A stretch of 64,000 bases of DNA from Paraburkholderia dinghuensis (GTDB lineage Bacteria; Pseudomonadota; Gammaproteobacteria; Burkholderiales; Burkholderiaceae): positions 1 through 64,000 of the forward strand of contig NZ_RQIS01000020.1 of the NCBI RefSeq assembly GCF_003837865.1, in the 5' to 3' direction. Under the pieces are notes generated by a model. That model had not been told where the DNA came from. It saw nothing but the letters and a program-made list of their open reading frames with translations, and ran no database searches. The first letter of the stretch is position 1. Every line of letters starts with the position of its first letter. This document shows positions 8,354-17,411 of this stretch, piece after piece. The translations under genes and the position numbers were made by a program.

Positions 8354-8492
8354 GGACTACTCCTATCCAAAGAGAACTCGCAGTCTAGCGTCAGTATCCG
8401 GCTCCCGCTATGACGGAAATCCTGCGCGGAAGGGTGCGTAGCTTGTCAGAAAGTTGGCCGCACAAAGTCAGAGGAGCATCCGCAGACCAACG

Positions 8493-9090
8493 TGACAAGT
8501 GGAGCTGCCCTGGTCGCTCGCGTCGCTGCCTGGGATGCTTGACGGCGCGCAGGGGCGCTTCCGCGGCTCGCACGAGCAATGCGGTCTCAACGCTACGACC
8601 GACACCGAAGCGATCGCCGCGTGGCTGACGCTGCACGAGCCGCGACACGCGACGCGTTTACTGCAGTGAGACTTGGCGCCTGCTGCTGTGGGTCCTCGGC
8701 GAACGCCACGGGCGGCACTCGTCGCGCCCCCATCGCGTACTGCGCCTTCGATCGACGTCGCGCACCGGCTGCACGCCGGGTCGGGCCACCCTGACCGCGC
8801 AGCTCGCCCGCGTAACGTCCGAGTGGCGTCCGCTTGCGCGCGAACGCAGCGTGCGCTCCGCGACATACGCGCTGCCCGTCCTGCGCGCACGCTTTGCGCG
8901 GCTCGTCGGGCAGCAGCACGTCGTCGTCAATCCGTTCGCCGACGTGACGGTCCGCGGCGGGCTGGCGAGCATCGCGTTCGATGCCGCACAGGCCGTCGAT
9001 GGCCGCGAGTGGAAGCAAGTGCGCGCACTCGCCGCCGGCTCGTACGCGGCCTGGCCGGACGCGGTCCGCATATACCTGAGTATTTTGTGA
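8493..9090 (+). pseudogene. Decayed site-specific tyrosine integrase (N-terminal and core-binding part)
   Basis: Two overlapping frames give integrase-like sequence. From 8493 to the TGA at 8667-8669: ELPWSLASLPGMLDGAQGRF, then ATTDTEAIAAWLTLHEP. After a frame change near 8665, QTWRLLLWVLGERHG is followed by WRPLARERSVRSATYALPVL, ARFARLVGQQHVVVNPFADV and DGREWKQVRALA up to the TGA at 9088-9090. This order matches the N-terminal SAM-like region of a large Burkholderia phage-type integrase family (LDG..RG.., AIxAWL, ERLLLW, RSVxYALxVLRALFxWLVxxxYVxxNPF). The catalytic domain is missing, so it is dead. Confidence 0.62.
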
Positions 9091-9471
9091 AGGGACGTGT
9101 GGTCGGCCACAGAACAAGACCGGCGTCCGGGAAATCATTCTGTACATGGCGGCAATGGACGCGATCGCGGACTTCCCTGGCATCGTAGCTAGCGGAACCC
9201 ACCCCCTACGCCTTAGCCGAAGGCGAACGGTTTGGGAGGCAAGGCTAATCGGTCCCAGTGAGGCGCTGGACACTCCAGACAACGCAACATCGCAATCGCG
9301 GTAGTGTGTTGACTGGCGCCTTCGTGTGCATTCGCATCGCCCGGGTTTGTCCTGGCTAGATGCCAGCGCAACCAGGTGCTGCCATGTTGCGTAAGGTCGC
9401 ACTGCGTTCGCGCGCCGCCAGCGGGCCAAGTGGCTCGCTCAACCACTCCCTCACTCTGCACGGAGGAAGCC
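9091..9471. other. Gene-free stretch after the integrase relic
   Basis: No coding frame supported; probably the eroded edge of the former integrated element plus the upstream region of the next gene. Confidence 0.4.
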
Positions 9472-10125
9472 ATGCAGAAACTGATTACGCGGAGTCTGGC
9501 TGGCATGGCCTTCGCCACGCTGTTCTATGGAAGCGCATCGTATGCGGACGGTCCGCCCGAGGCATACGACAACGGCGCGCCGGCCCAACGCAACCTCAAG
9601 CCCGGCGACTACCTCGTGAATGCCGACGGCGCGAAGGAAGATCCGAACGCAAGGATGAGCGAAATCGCCCGGGCGTATCGCAACGGCTGGATTCATCGTG
9701 GCAACACCGACGACCGGATCCTGAAGGACCTCATCCAGAAGCAGCACGATGCGAACATGGCCGCTGCCCGCGCGGCCATCCCGCCGGTGAGCGGGCCGCC
9801 TCCGGCGGCACCGGCGCAGACAGTGCGGCGGTACTTGCCACCGCCGCCGCCATCGTCGTATGTGGACGCCCCGCCGCCTGCGCAGTACGCGCCGCAGATG
9901 TATGCGCAACCGATGTACGCCGAACCGCCCGCACCCGTTCAGCCGGTTCAGTACGTGCCGGTGTATCCGCCAGCGCCTCCGGTGTATCAACAGTACCCGC
10001 AAGCCGTGTACGCGGCGCCGCCTGGCTGGCCAGTCGTCGCCGTAGCAAGCGCGTACCCCGTGGTGCAGGCCGGATACTACCGGGCACCCTGGTGGTATGG
10101 CGGAGGTTATCGTCGGTGGCGCTAG
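9472..10125 (+). CDS. Exported proline/tyrosine-rich protein of unknown function
   Basis: A 217-residue protein with a signal peptide (MQKLITRSLAGMAFATLFYGSASYADG). Residues about 27-105 form a conserved-looking globular part (LKPGDYLVNADGAKEDPNARMSEIARAYRNGWIHRGNTDDRILKDLIQ is the core region). The C-terminal half is low complexity, with PPPPPSSYVDAPPPAQY, repeated MYAQP/MYAEP and VYPPAPPVYQQYPQ, ending in aromatic/Gly-rich YYRAPWWYGGGYRRW. GGAGGA 5 nt before the ATG fixes the start. It is likely periplasmic or envelope-associated. The next gene also encodes an exported repetitive protein and may be functionally linked. Confidence 0.72.
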   Translation: MQKLITRSLAGMAFATLFYGSASYADGPPEAYDNGAPAQRNLKPGDYLVNADGAKEDPNARMSEIARAYRNGWIHRGNTDDRILKDLIQKQHDANMAAARAAIPPVSGPPPAAPAQTVRRYLPPPPPSSYVDAPPPAQYAPQMYAQPMYAEPPAPVQPVQYVPVYPPAPPVYQQYPQAVYAAPPGWPVVAVASAYPVVQAGYYRAPWWYGGGYRRWR

Positions 10126-10279
10126 CGATTTTTGCGTGAGCGATCCCGGGCGCGTTACGGTCTGCCCGGACGCCGTTCCAGTAAAAGGATAGCTTCGTAC
10201 AAGGAGACGCGGGCCTGGCTGGCGATACGCCGGCGTGCTATCCCTCCCCGTCCGGTCGGGCGGGTGCCCGCACGACAAT

Positions 10280-11020
10280 ATGAACCTACGCTTACAGCCT
10301 CTTGCGGTCGCATCAGTGATGGCGGTATGTGGTTCGTTGTCCGTGTCCGCCATCGCCGCCAGTAGTTCCGGCACGATGACACCGGCGGAATTGAAGGCCG
10401 TCAGGGAAGCCTACGAGGCCGGGTACAAGGCCGCGCATGCCGAAGTCCCGGCCAGCCAGTCCGGCGGCGCAGCACAGGAGGCGGCGACCGCACCGCCCCG
10501 ACACAACATCGTCGACATGAAGGAGACGTACAGCGATGGAGGGGACGTTGAGACGGTACAGGAGATTCCGGTCTCGAGCGCCCCGTTGCCAGCACAAAAG
10601 GCGCCAGCGCCCCACGTGGCGAAAGTCGCCCAGGCGCCGCACGCCGCGGCAGCCCCCGCGAAGGTTCCTTCAAGAGACCAGCTGATTGCCGAATTCTGTT
10701 CGGCGGCATCGGTTCACGCCGCGGGAAATCCGCCTCCGCAGCCCGCTCACCCAGCCGCTGTGACGGCACGTGAAGATCAGGTCCCCGATGATGGAGAGGA
10801 TGACAGCCAGGCGCAGGCCGTGACGCCCCAGCAGTTCGAGGCCGATGCGCAAGCCTATGCGCGGGAGATGTCGCGGACCGACGACGCACAAACAGACGCC
10901 CAGCCGGCGATACAGACTGCCTCCGCGGAAGCACCGTCGCCTTCGGGTCCAGCAGCTCCGCGACGCTTCTGGTCCGCGCAATACCATACCTGGATCACGG
11001 TCGGGAATTCTGGCCAGTGA
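10280..11020 (+). CDS. Exported Ala/Pro-rich hypothetical protein
   Basis: A 246-residue protein starting MNLRLQPLAVASVMAVCGSLSVSAIAASSSG, a convincing signal peptide. It then has a short helical region (TPAELKAVREAYEAGYKAAHAE) and a long Ala/Pro/Gln-rich, probably disordered body with an acidic stretch (REDQVPDDGEDDSQAQAV), ending in FWSAQYHTWITVGNSGQ. No domain recognised. No good ribosome-binding site precedes 10280; the alternative upstream start at 10235 would bury the signal peptide, so 10280 is preferred. A strong terminator follows 8 bp after the stop. Confidence 0.62.
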   Translation: MNLRLQPLAVASVMAVCGSLSVSAIAASSSGTMTPAELKAVREAYEAGYKAAHAEVPASQSGGAAQEAATAPPRHNIVDMKETYSDGGDVETVQEIPVSSAPLPAQKAPAPHVAKVAQAPHAAAAPAKVPSRDQLIAEFCSAASVHAAGNPPPQPAHPAAVTAREDQVPDDGEDDSQAQAVTPQQFEADAQAYAREMSRTDDAQTDAQPAIQTASAEAPSPSGPAAPRRFWSAQYHTWITVGNSGQ

Positions 11021-11028
11021 TGCGGTAT

Positions 11029-11058
11029 CGGGTGCCGCTGGTTGCGCGGCGGCACCCG
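11029..11058 (+). terminator. Intrinsic terminator after the 10.28-11.02 kb gene
   Basis: CGGGTGCCGC (11029-11038) and GCGGCACCCG (11049-11058) make a perfect 10-bp stem with a 10-nt loop, followed by a T-rich run within 30 bp. It begins 8 bp after the stop codon. Confidence 0.7.
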
Positions 11059-11241
11059 GTTTCGTACGCCTCTTCTGTTGTTTATTTTCGGCACTGCGCT
11101 CGTCAGTCGCCCGGCGGCACGCTGTATCCCATATCGAATCGCGTGCATCTGGCAATGCACAATGAATTTTGCCGAACAAGGCGCGCCGAAATTGTCGTTG
11201 CGAGCCGGAACGTGAATGGACCACGCTTGCGCTCGCAATCG

Positions 11242-12981
11242 CTAACGCTTGCGCATCTGTCCGACGAGTTTGCCGATCCCTCGCGAAAGTCGCGCAATCT
11301 GCCTGTACTGCTCGATCAGATCGACGGCCAATTGATAGTCCAGCACGTCTGATTTCTGCGCCAGTTGCACATTACCGAGAATGCTCTGCCGCGTCTGCGC
11401 AACGAGCGCCTTGATCTCGGGCTTGGTGCCAAAGGTTCGAGACGCGGGACGCGCATTTGTATCCGCGTCGCCATCGGCATCCACGTCCGCGTCTGTTTGC
11501 GCGTCGCCGATCGCCTCGACGACCTGTGCCAGATTCTGAATCACGACTTCGGCGAATCGCGAATTCGCAACGCCTTTCAGACGCGTGAATTCAATATTCT
11601 GCGTCAGCCGTTGTTGACTCATGGACATCAGATTCGTCCCGATAATGGCACTGATGTTCTCGAGACTCGTGACGATCTGCGTAAAGCAGACTAGCTGTAC
11701 GCCTTCCTGCTCTGATGGTTCATCCTGCGAAATTAGTCCGATGTAATAGAGTATTTCGGCAGCGAGCCGGTCCACCTCCTTGTCCCGATCGAGCAGCGTA
11801 TTGATCTCTTCGATGGACCCGCCCACGACGACGTGTGCGCCGCTGCGCACGATATCGACGACCTCATTGCCCAACCGGCTCGATTCCATCCGGACGCGCT
11901 GAAGCCCAAGCGAAGGCATCTCCAGGGACGATTTGTCGAGATAGACCGGGTCGCCGATCCGTTTCTTCTCCCGCGCGCGCGGACGAACGATCAAGCGCGC
12001 GAACCGGGCGATCCAGTCCGAGAACCAAATTAGCACCAGGGTATTGCTCACGCTGAAAATCGTGTGGATGTTGGCGACCTGCCGCGGCGTTTCGGCTGCC
12101 AGCCTGGCAACACCTTCCAGTTCCGGGAACGACGGCGAGACGAACCGGCCCATTTCTGCCATCTGCGGAATGAAAAACGCCCAGACCACCACACCAAGGA
12201 CATTGAATATGAGGTGTACGACAGCCACCTGAAGGGCTTCCGCCGACTTGCCTATCGCAGCAAGCAACGCCGTTCCGCAAGTGCCCACATTCGCACCGAG
12301 AATCAGTGCGATACCGGCTTCAAGCGGCATCAACCCCTGTGCACCGAGGGCAATGACAATGCCCAATGTCGCGGCAGAGCTTTGCACGATCGCGGTAAAG
12401 ACGGCGCCGACCACAATACCCAGCACTGGATGCTTCATGTCCTGCATCGCATCGATGAACGGGGGGAAGGTTCTCAGCGGACGCGTGGCGTCGCCCATGA
12501 ACTCGATGCCGATAAACAGCAGCCCCAACCCCATCACGATTTCGCCGGCCCGGCGAATCAGCATGCGCTTGCCGAATGCGTACATGACGAACCCGGCAGC
12601 CAGCATGAAAGGCGCCAGCCTGGAAACATCGAACGCAATGATTTGAGCCGTGACCGTCGAGCCGATGTTCGCGCCCATGATCATCGGCACCGACTGCGTC
12701 AACGTCATCAATCCAGCGGAAACGAAGCCGACCATCAACACGGTCGTGATCGTGGACGAGTTCAGCAGCGCAGTCACCACTGCACCGGCCAGTACGCCCC
12801 GGAAGCGGTTGGCCGTGAGCTCGCCGAGCCATGCCTGCAGTCTCGAGCCGGCGATGGCCTTGAAGCCTCCGGTCATGAATTGCAGGCCCAGCAAAAAGAG
12901 CGCAAGTCCACCGACAAGAAGGCCGGACATGTGGACCAGATTCAGGTTTGCCTGATCGATAGACGAGGGATCGGGAGTCAT
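11242..12981 (-). CDS. Na/Pi cotransporter family protein with PhoU-like C-terminal domain
   Basis: A 579-residue inner-membrane protein of the Na+/Pi cotransporter (NptA/YjbB) family. The two inverted Na_Pi_cotrans repeats are visible: GVLAGAVVTALLNSSTITTVL and GAVFTAIVQSSAATLGIVIAL carry the signature QSS/NSS-T motifs, each followed by a GANIGST / GANVGTC loop. The final 220 residues are soluble and helical, resembling PhoU (VDIVRSGAHVVVGGS, ISAIIGTNLMSM). An unusual Asp/Ala tract, DADVDADGDADTNAR, sits near residues 508-522. Predicted role: phosphate export or import coupled to sodium. Monocistronic and convergent with the preceding gene. Confidence 0.9.
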   Translation of the reverse strand: MTPDPSSIDQANLNLVHMSGLLVGGLALFLLGLQFMTGGFKAIAGSRLQAWLGELTANRFRGVLAGAVVTALLNSSTITTVLMVGFVSAGLMTLTQSVPMIMGANIGSTVTAQIIAFDVSRLAPFMLAAGFVMYAFGKRMLIRRAGEIVMGLGLLFIGIEFMGDATRPLRTFPPFIDAMQDMKHPVLGIVVGAVFTAIVQSSAATLGIVIALGAQGLMPLEAGIALILGANVGTCGTALLAAIGKSAEALQVAVVHLIFNVLGVVVWAFFIPQMAEMGRFVSPSFPELEGVARLAAETPRQVANIHTIFSVSNTLVLIWFSDWIARFARLIVRPRAREKKRIGDPVYLDKSSLEMPSLGLQRVRMESSRLGNEVVDIVRSGAHVVVGGSIEEINTLLDRDKEVDRLAAEILYYIGLISQDEPSEQEGVQLVCFTQIVTSLENISAIIGTNLMSMSQQRLTQNIEFTRLKGVANSRFAEVVIQNLAQVVEAIGDAQTDADVDADGDADTNARPASRTFGTKPEIKALVAQTRQSILGNVQLAQKSDVLDYQLAVDLIEQYRQIARLSRGIGKLVGQMRKR

Positions 12982-13664
12982 GTCGTTGCGCCTCGCGTCA
13001 TTGCGTACCCACGCTGTCTGCCCGCTTCAATGTTCACGCGATCTCGTGCCCGTCCGGTTCCGCACCGGCACGACGAAAGCCCCGTTGATCCGGATCGCGA
13101 CCGTCAACCCGCCTATTCTGTTTCAAAACGGGAAAACGGGGCGGATCCCGGTCATGCGCGGCTCATGCACGATCACTGCGCCGTCGAACTGCGTGCCACT
13201 CACCCGTGCTTTACCGGCTTCCGGCACGCGAACCGTAATCGACCACCGTGTCTGCCACCTCGACTGGAATTGCTGATGACTTCATTGGCCCGCTTGCACA
13301 TTGCACCGCAGCAGCGCAGCACACGCTGTCTTTCCAGCTCGGCGCCGAACGCCTGCGATGGGCAGCACCACCGCGTTTGTTCATCTACGGCAGCGTGCGA
13401 TCAGGCGGCGACAAAATCCTCGCCGGCTCACAAGCAACGTTCGCTTCTTCGGCATCAAATCACGGGCGACGGATATTCAATGCGTGCGCGAACAAAGGTT
13501 GCCTCATCAACAACCTTGAAGGCAGACCGCGAACGGCGAACCGGCCCCTTTGTATTCGCCTTTGCGCCGCTGAAATGCGCTGTTTCGTCGTGATTTTTAA
13601 GTCACGTTTAAGCAGCTATGAGTACCTTACGCCCCATTGGTCAACCTCCCTTTTCATCATAGCC
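12982..13664. other. Long upstream region of the HtrA gene
   Basis: A rightward frame stays open from 13248 into the protease gene, but it lacks family resemblance before residue MTTSKNRN, so I do not call it coding. CGTGA (13589-13593) and TCACG (13602-13606) form a small inverted repeat about 60 bp before the HtrA start, a possible regulator site. Nothing else is recognised. Confidence 0.45.
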
Positions 13665-15053
13665 ATGACTACCAGCAAAAATCGGAACCGCGGATTGATC
13701 GTCGGTGTTGCAGTGGCGGTCGCCGGCGCCTATCTCGTGGGTCACGAACGTGCCCGCGCAGACGAGGACAGCAGCGCAAAAACCACTCTGTCCAGTCCTG
13801 CAGCCGGCAACAATCAGGCCCCGAATTTTTCGGCGATCGTGGCGAAGTACGGCCCGGCGGTCGTGCACGTCGAGGCCAGAAGCGATGAACAAACGTCCGA
13901 CGGCGGTCATTCCGGCGCCCTGGGAACGGGATTCATCGTCAGCCAGGACGGCTACATACTGACGAATAATCACGTTGTCGAAGGCGCGGCCCGAGTGACG
14001 ATCAAGCTCTCGGATGGCCGCAAATTCCCGGCGCAGGTGATTGGCACGGACAAGGAAGGCGACGTTGCCGTGCTGAAAATCGCCGGCAGCGGATTTCCGA
14101 CCGTCAAGATCGGCAACCCGGCGGATAGCCACGTCGGCGACTGGGTCGTCGCAATCGGCTCGCCTTACGGCCTCGACAACACCGTGACGTCCGGCATCAT
14201 CAGCGCGAAATCGCGCACGATGTCCGAAGACAACCCGATGCCGTTTATCCAGACCGATGTCCCCGTGAACCCCGGCAATTCGGGCGGACCGCTCTTCAAT
14301 CTCAACGGCGAAGTCATCGGCATCAATTCGATGATCTACTCGCGCACGGGCGGATTCCAGGGGCTCTCATTTGCCATTCCGATCGACGAAGCCATGCACA
14401 TCAAAGACCAGATTGTCGGGTCCGGACACGCATCGCATGCCCGCCTCGGCGTTGCCGTTCAAGCGCTCGATTCCTCCACGGCGAGCCAACTCGGACTGAA
14501 CTCGACGCATGGTGCGCTCGTAGCGCAAGTCGAGGACGGCAGCCCCGCGCAAGCGGCGGGCGTCCAGCAAGGTGACGTCATCGTCGCGCTCAACGGCCAG
14601 GAAATCGCAACGCCAGCCGAGCTGCGCGCACGCGTCTCGCACCTCGAATCCGGCGCGAATACCAAGCTGACCGTGCTGCGCGATGGCGCAAAGCGTACGC
14701 TCACGCTCGCTGCCAGCGGCGACGCGGCAGGCAACGCAGCGCCTCAAACTCGCGCGCAAAGCGAAACACCGCGTCCGCGACTCGGCGTGGCCGTGCGTCA
14801 GCTCTCGGACGACGAAGCCGCGCAGATCGGTGTCGATGGCGGCGTGCTCGTCGCGCGCGCGTCGGGTCCGGCGGCAGCGGCGGGCGTTAGCCCCGGTGAC
14901 GTGATCCTCGCGGTCAACGGCGTCGAGGTGAGTAACGTCGAGCAGTTGCAGCAGACCATTGCCGACGCGCGTGGCAAGGTGTCGATCGTGGTCTATCGCG
15001 ACGGCCAGCAATTGACGCTCAAGGCACAACTCGCGAACACGCGCGAGGGTTGA
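13665..15053 (+). CDS. Do/DegQ-type HtrA serine protease with two PDZ domains
   Basis: A 462-residue periplasmic S1C protease. An N-terminal signal or anchor helix (LIVGVAVAVAGAYLVG) is followed by the trypsin-like domain with catalytic His103 (LTNNHVVEG), Asp133 (GDVAVLKI) and Ser206 (PGNSGGPLF). Two PDZ domains follow, at about 255-345 (LGVAVQALDS...GALVAQVEDGSPAQAAGVQQGDVIVALNG in pieces) and about 370-455 (RLGVAVRQLSDDEAAQIG). It is shorter than E. coli DegP and lacks its long LA loop, closer to DegQ/MucD. Role: degradation and chaperoning of misfolded envelope proteins. The ATG at 13665 gives the typical length. Confidence 0.92.
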   Translation: MTTSKNRNRGLIVGVAVAVAGAYLVGHERARADEDSSAKTTLSSPAAGNNQAPNFSAIVAKYGPAVVHVEARSDEQTSDGGHSGALGTGFIVSQDGYILTNNHVVEGAARVTIKLSDGRKFPAQVIGTDKEGDVAVLKIAGSGFPTVKIGNPADSHVGDWVVAIGSPYGLDNTVTSGIISAKSRTMSEDNPMPFIQTDVPVNPGNSGGPLFNLNGEVIGINSMIYSRTGGFQGLSFAIPIDEAMHIKDQIVGSGHASHARLGVAVQALDSSTASQLGLNSTHGALVAQVEDGSPAQAAGVQQGDVIVALNGQEIATPAELRARVSHLESGANTKLTVLRDGAKRTLTLAASGDAAGNAAPQTRAQSETPRPRLGVAVRQLSDDEAAQIGVDGGVLVARASGPAAAAGVSPGDVILAVNGVEVSNVEQLQQTIADARGKVSIVVYRDGQQLTLKAQLANTREG

Positions 15054-15114
15054 ACGCGCCACACATCGATTGCGTCGATTGCGTCGATGTCACGGCGAGA
15101 CGGCAGGCGAAGCG

Positions 15115-16134
15115 TCACTGGCGCTTGCGCGGGAAAAGGGTACGCGAGAACAGGTACCTCAACCCGCCAGGCACCTGCGGCGCTTCGACGGCCTGCCACG
15201 CCAGCAGGCCGGGGACGAAGATGACCACGTCGCGGATACGCCGCGCCCCGGCCAATGCGAGACATAACGCGGGATCGAGTCCGAGCGCCCCGCCGATCAC
15301 GATGAATCCGCCTTCTTGCACGCCCACCGCGCCGGGAACGAAAAACGCCGCGCTGCTGAGCGCCTGAATCAGCGATTCGATGACAAGTGCTTCCACGAAT
15401 GTGACGCGCGCGCCAAGAAAAAACAGCGCTGCCCAGATTTCGAACGACGTAATCGTGTAATGCAGCGGCTGCCAGAAAAACAGATAGCGAATAACGGCCC
15501 CGCGACGACGCCAGACCTCCTTGATAGCTTCATCCACCTGCCACGAAGCAGTGACGGTGCCGACAAGCTTGCCGCTCAACATACGGTCGAGCACGCGCGT
15601 CACCCGCTCGAACGGATTTGCGTGCTGGATTAGCGCGAAGGCCGCCAGCAGCGGCGCTAGAACGGCAACGCCCAGGGCGAGATCGCCCGCAAGTCGAAGG
15701 TCGCCCGACTCCCCGTGACTAAACAGAAAGCCGATGCCGACAATCGTGAACATCAACTGACTGATTACCGTTAGCTGCGTATCCACGATCAGACTGGATG
15801 CAGCGAGGGGAACGGGCACGCCGCGTCGCAGCAGGAGGCGAAAGGCTTCGATATCGCCGCCCACGCGTATCACGGGGAGCAGGCTATTGACGGACTCGCG
15901 GATCCAGGTCAGCAAAAACAGGAACCGTAACGGCGGCCGGCTCACGCGCTCGAAAAGGATTTGCCACGCGCGTGCGTTGCTCAAGATGTGCAGCACGTGA
16001 ATCAGCGCGGCAAGGACCAGTCCCCAACCAGCAGCATGCAGCGCCGCGAGGACAGCACGTGGATCCTCGTGCCACAGCAACCAGAGTGCAAGGCCCGCAC
16101 CCGCAAGCGCGGCGAGACCTCCCACGCCTTTCAT
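15115..16134 (-). CDS. HpnL-like / lysylphosphatidylglycerol synthase TM-region membrane protein
   Basis: A 339-residue polytopic membrane protein of the UPF0104/LPG_synthase_TM superfamily. The family landmarks are WIRESVNSLLPVIRVGGDIEAFRLL around residues 70-95 and, near the C-terminus, FFVPGAVGVQEGGFIVIGGALGLDP. These match HpnL, which is associated with hopanoid biosynthesis or transport, and more distantly MprF flippase domains. The start is set at ATG 16134; the frame is open further upstream and a GTG near 16167 is possible. Its start lies 84 bp from the stop of the upstream radical SAM gene, on the same strand, suggesting joint transcription. Confidence 0.8.
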   Translation of the reverse strand: MKGVGGLAALAGAGLALWLLWHEDPRAVLAALHAAGWGLVLAALIHVLHILSNARAWQILFERVSRPPLRFLFLLTWIRESVNSLLPVIRVGGDIEAFRLLLRRGVPVPLAASSLIVDTQLTVISQLMFTIVGIGFLFSHGESGDLRLAGDLALGVAVLAPLLAAFALIQHANPFERVTRVLDRMLSGKLVGTVTASWQVDEAIKEVWRRRGAVIRYLFFWQPLHYTITSFEIWAALFFLGARVTFVEALVIESLIQALSSAAFFVPGAVGVQEGGFIVIGGALGLDPALCLALAGARRIRDVVIFVPGLLAWQAVEAPQVPGGLRYLFSRTLFPRKRQ

Positions 16135-16217
16135 GGGAACGCTGGACAAGACCGGGCGCAGCACGAAACGTGCAGCAGCGAACTGGCTCGACGAATACTC
16201 ACGTCCCGAGACCTCCC

Positions 16218-17393
16218 TTATCCGTCCACTTGCGCAGCGGGCGCGGGCGCCATCTTCGCTCTTGAACGCAGCATCTGACGTGGAAGCGTCTCGCGCGAGA
16301 GTGACCATATCGAATACAGCACGCCTTGCTGACGCAGCGCGTTGACCGCTGCCTGCACGTTGCCGTGCCTGAACGCCTGAAGCGCATCGGCCACGGCTAT
16401 GGCGCCGTGCATCAGCACGCTGGCATGCCGATAGCACGACATCGTGCACGCGTTACAGGGCTCCGTTTCATCGGGGAGGTCATCCAGGTCGAAAACCGAA
16501 CCCATAGGCTCGGACCACGCTTCGCACCGCCAGATGTCGAGATTCCAGTCGATATAAAAGTACTTTCTCCCGCCTATGCACGGCACGCGCTGTTCTTCGC
16601 CGCGCACGAAACGTTCCACCTCGGCGAGCGCTCCAGACGGATCGAGCACGCGAAAGTGGCGCTTCATTCGAACAATGGCGCGCAAGGCATCGAGCAATTC
16701 CTGCGTATCGAGGTCGATTAGCTTCGACGCTTCATCGTAGACGAGCGACGTGGATCCGAAGGGTGCGCGCCGCGGATATGAGAATGAGACGGCATCGAAA
16801 CCAAGTTCCGCAAGCGTCTCGGGAAGCGCGTCATAACGGACGAGCCGGCTGACTGTCACAGAAGCACAGGTGAAGATGCCATGCGCGCGCGCCGCAGCAA
16901 GGCCTGCGCTGATTCGCGGGCCGAGTCCGTTTAGTCCTCGATTCAGTTCGTGCTCGTGGATGTTGGGGCTATCGATAGAAACGAGCAAACGCTTGAGACC
17001 TGCTTGCGCGAGACGCTCGATATGGCGGGGAAGAAACCAGCCGTTCGTGATGATTGCGCACACCATGCCTGCCTGCGAAGCCGATGCGACGAGTGCATCG
17101 ATATCCGGATGAACAAGCGGCTCGCCCCCCTGAAACGTGACGTACTTGATGCGGCGGCGTCGCAGGATCGGCAGCGCGCGTGCAAACGCGTCGGGGTCCA
17201 GGTAGCGTCGCGGACCTGCGAGTTTTTTGTCGCGCGAAAAGCCACAGAAATCGCAGGCAGCGTTACATACGTTGGTGACTGAAATGTCGCAGACGGCCGG
17301 AATAAAATTATCTGGCGCGGTGGCCGCGGTGGCCGTCGTGGCCGCCTTGGCAATAGTCACCGGTTCGGGAGTTGTCGATAACTTCATATCCAC
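16218..17393 (-). CDS. Radical SAM protein with C-terminal cysteine-rich (SPASM/Twitch-like) region
   Basis: A 391-residue radical SAM enzyme. CNAACDFC (C-x3-C-x2-C) near residue 43 binds the catalytic 4Fe-4S cluster; YVTFQGGEPLVHPDID supplies the GGE motif for SAM binding. Towards the C-terminus, WRCEAWSEPMG and CNACTMSCYRHAS give at least four more cysteines, consistent with an auxiliary cluster. This is not HpnH, whose N-terminus and C-terminal domain differ. The substrate is unknown; co-transcription with an HpnL-like membrane protein hints at lipid or envelope modification. The start could be either ATG 17393 or 17387. Confidence 0.82.
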   Translation of the reverse strand: MDMKLSTTPEPVTIAKAATTATAATAPDNFIPAVCDISVTNVCNAACDFCGFSRDKKLAGPRRYLDPDAFARALPILRRRRIKYVTFQGGEPLVHPDIDALVASASQAGMVCAIITNGWFLPRHIERLAQAGLKRLLVSIDSPNIHEHELNRGLNGLGPRISAGLAAARAHGIFTCASVTVSRLVRYDALPETLAELGFDAVSFSYPRRAPFGSTSLVYDEASKLIDLDTQELLDALRAIVRMKRHFRVLDPSGALAEVERFVRGEEQRVPCIGGRKYFYIDWNLDIWRCEAWSEPMGSVFDLDDLPDETEPCNACTMSCYRHASVLMHGAIAVADALQAFRHGNVQAAVNALRQQGVLYSIWSLSRETLPRQMLRSRAKMAPAPAAQVDG

Positions 17394-17411
17394 GTCGCCC
17401 CATGAGTGAAC

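Noticed and set aside
12064-13593. 509-codon rightward open frame opposite the Na/Pi cotransporter gene
   Set aside because: It is the antisense shadow of a clear transporter gene, with His/Arg/Gln-rich composition and no recognisable domain.
13248-13664. 139-codon N-terminal extension of the HtrA protein
   Set aside because: The extension has no protein-like conservation, and the signal/anchor helix begins right after ATG 13665.
15065-15095. Tandem GATTGCGTC repeat after the HtrA gene
   Set aside because: Only two to three short units; too small to be a meaningful repeat array.
16218-17393. Radical SAM protein as HpnH, because of the adjacent HpnL-like gene
   Set aside because: The N-terminal sequence and the C-terminal cysteine-rich region differ from HpnH.
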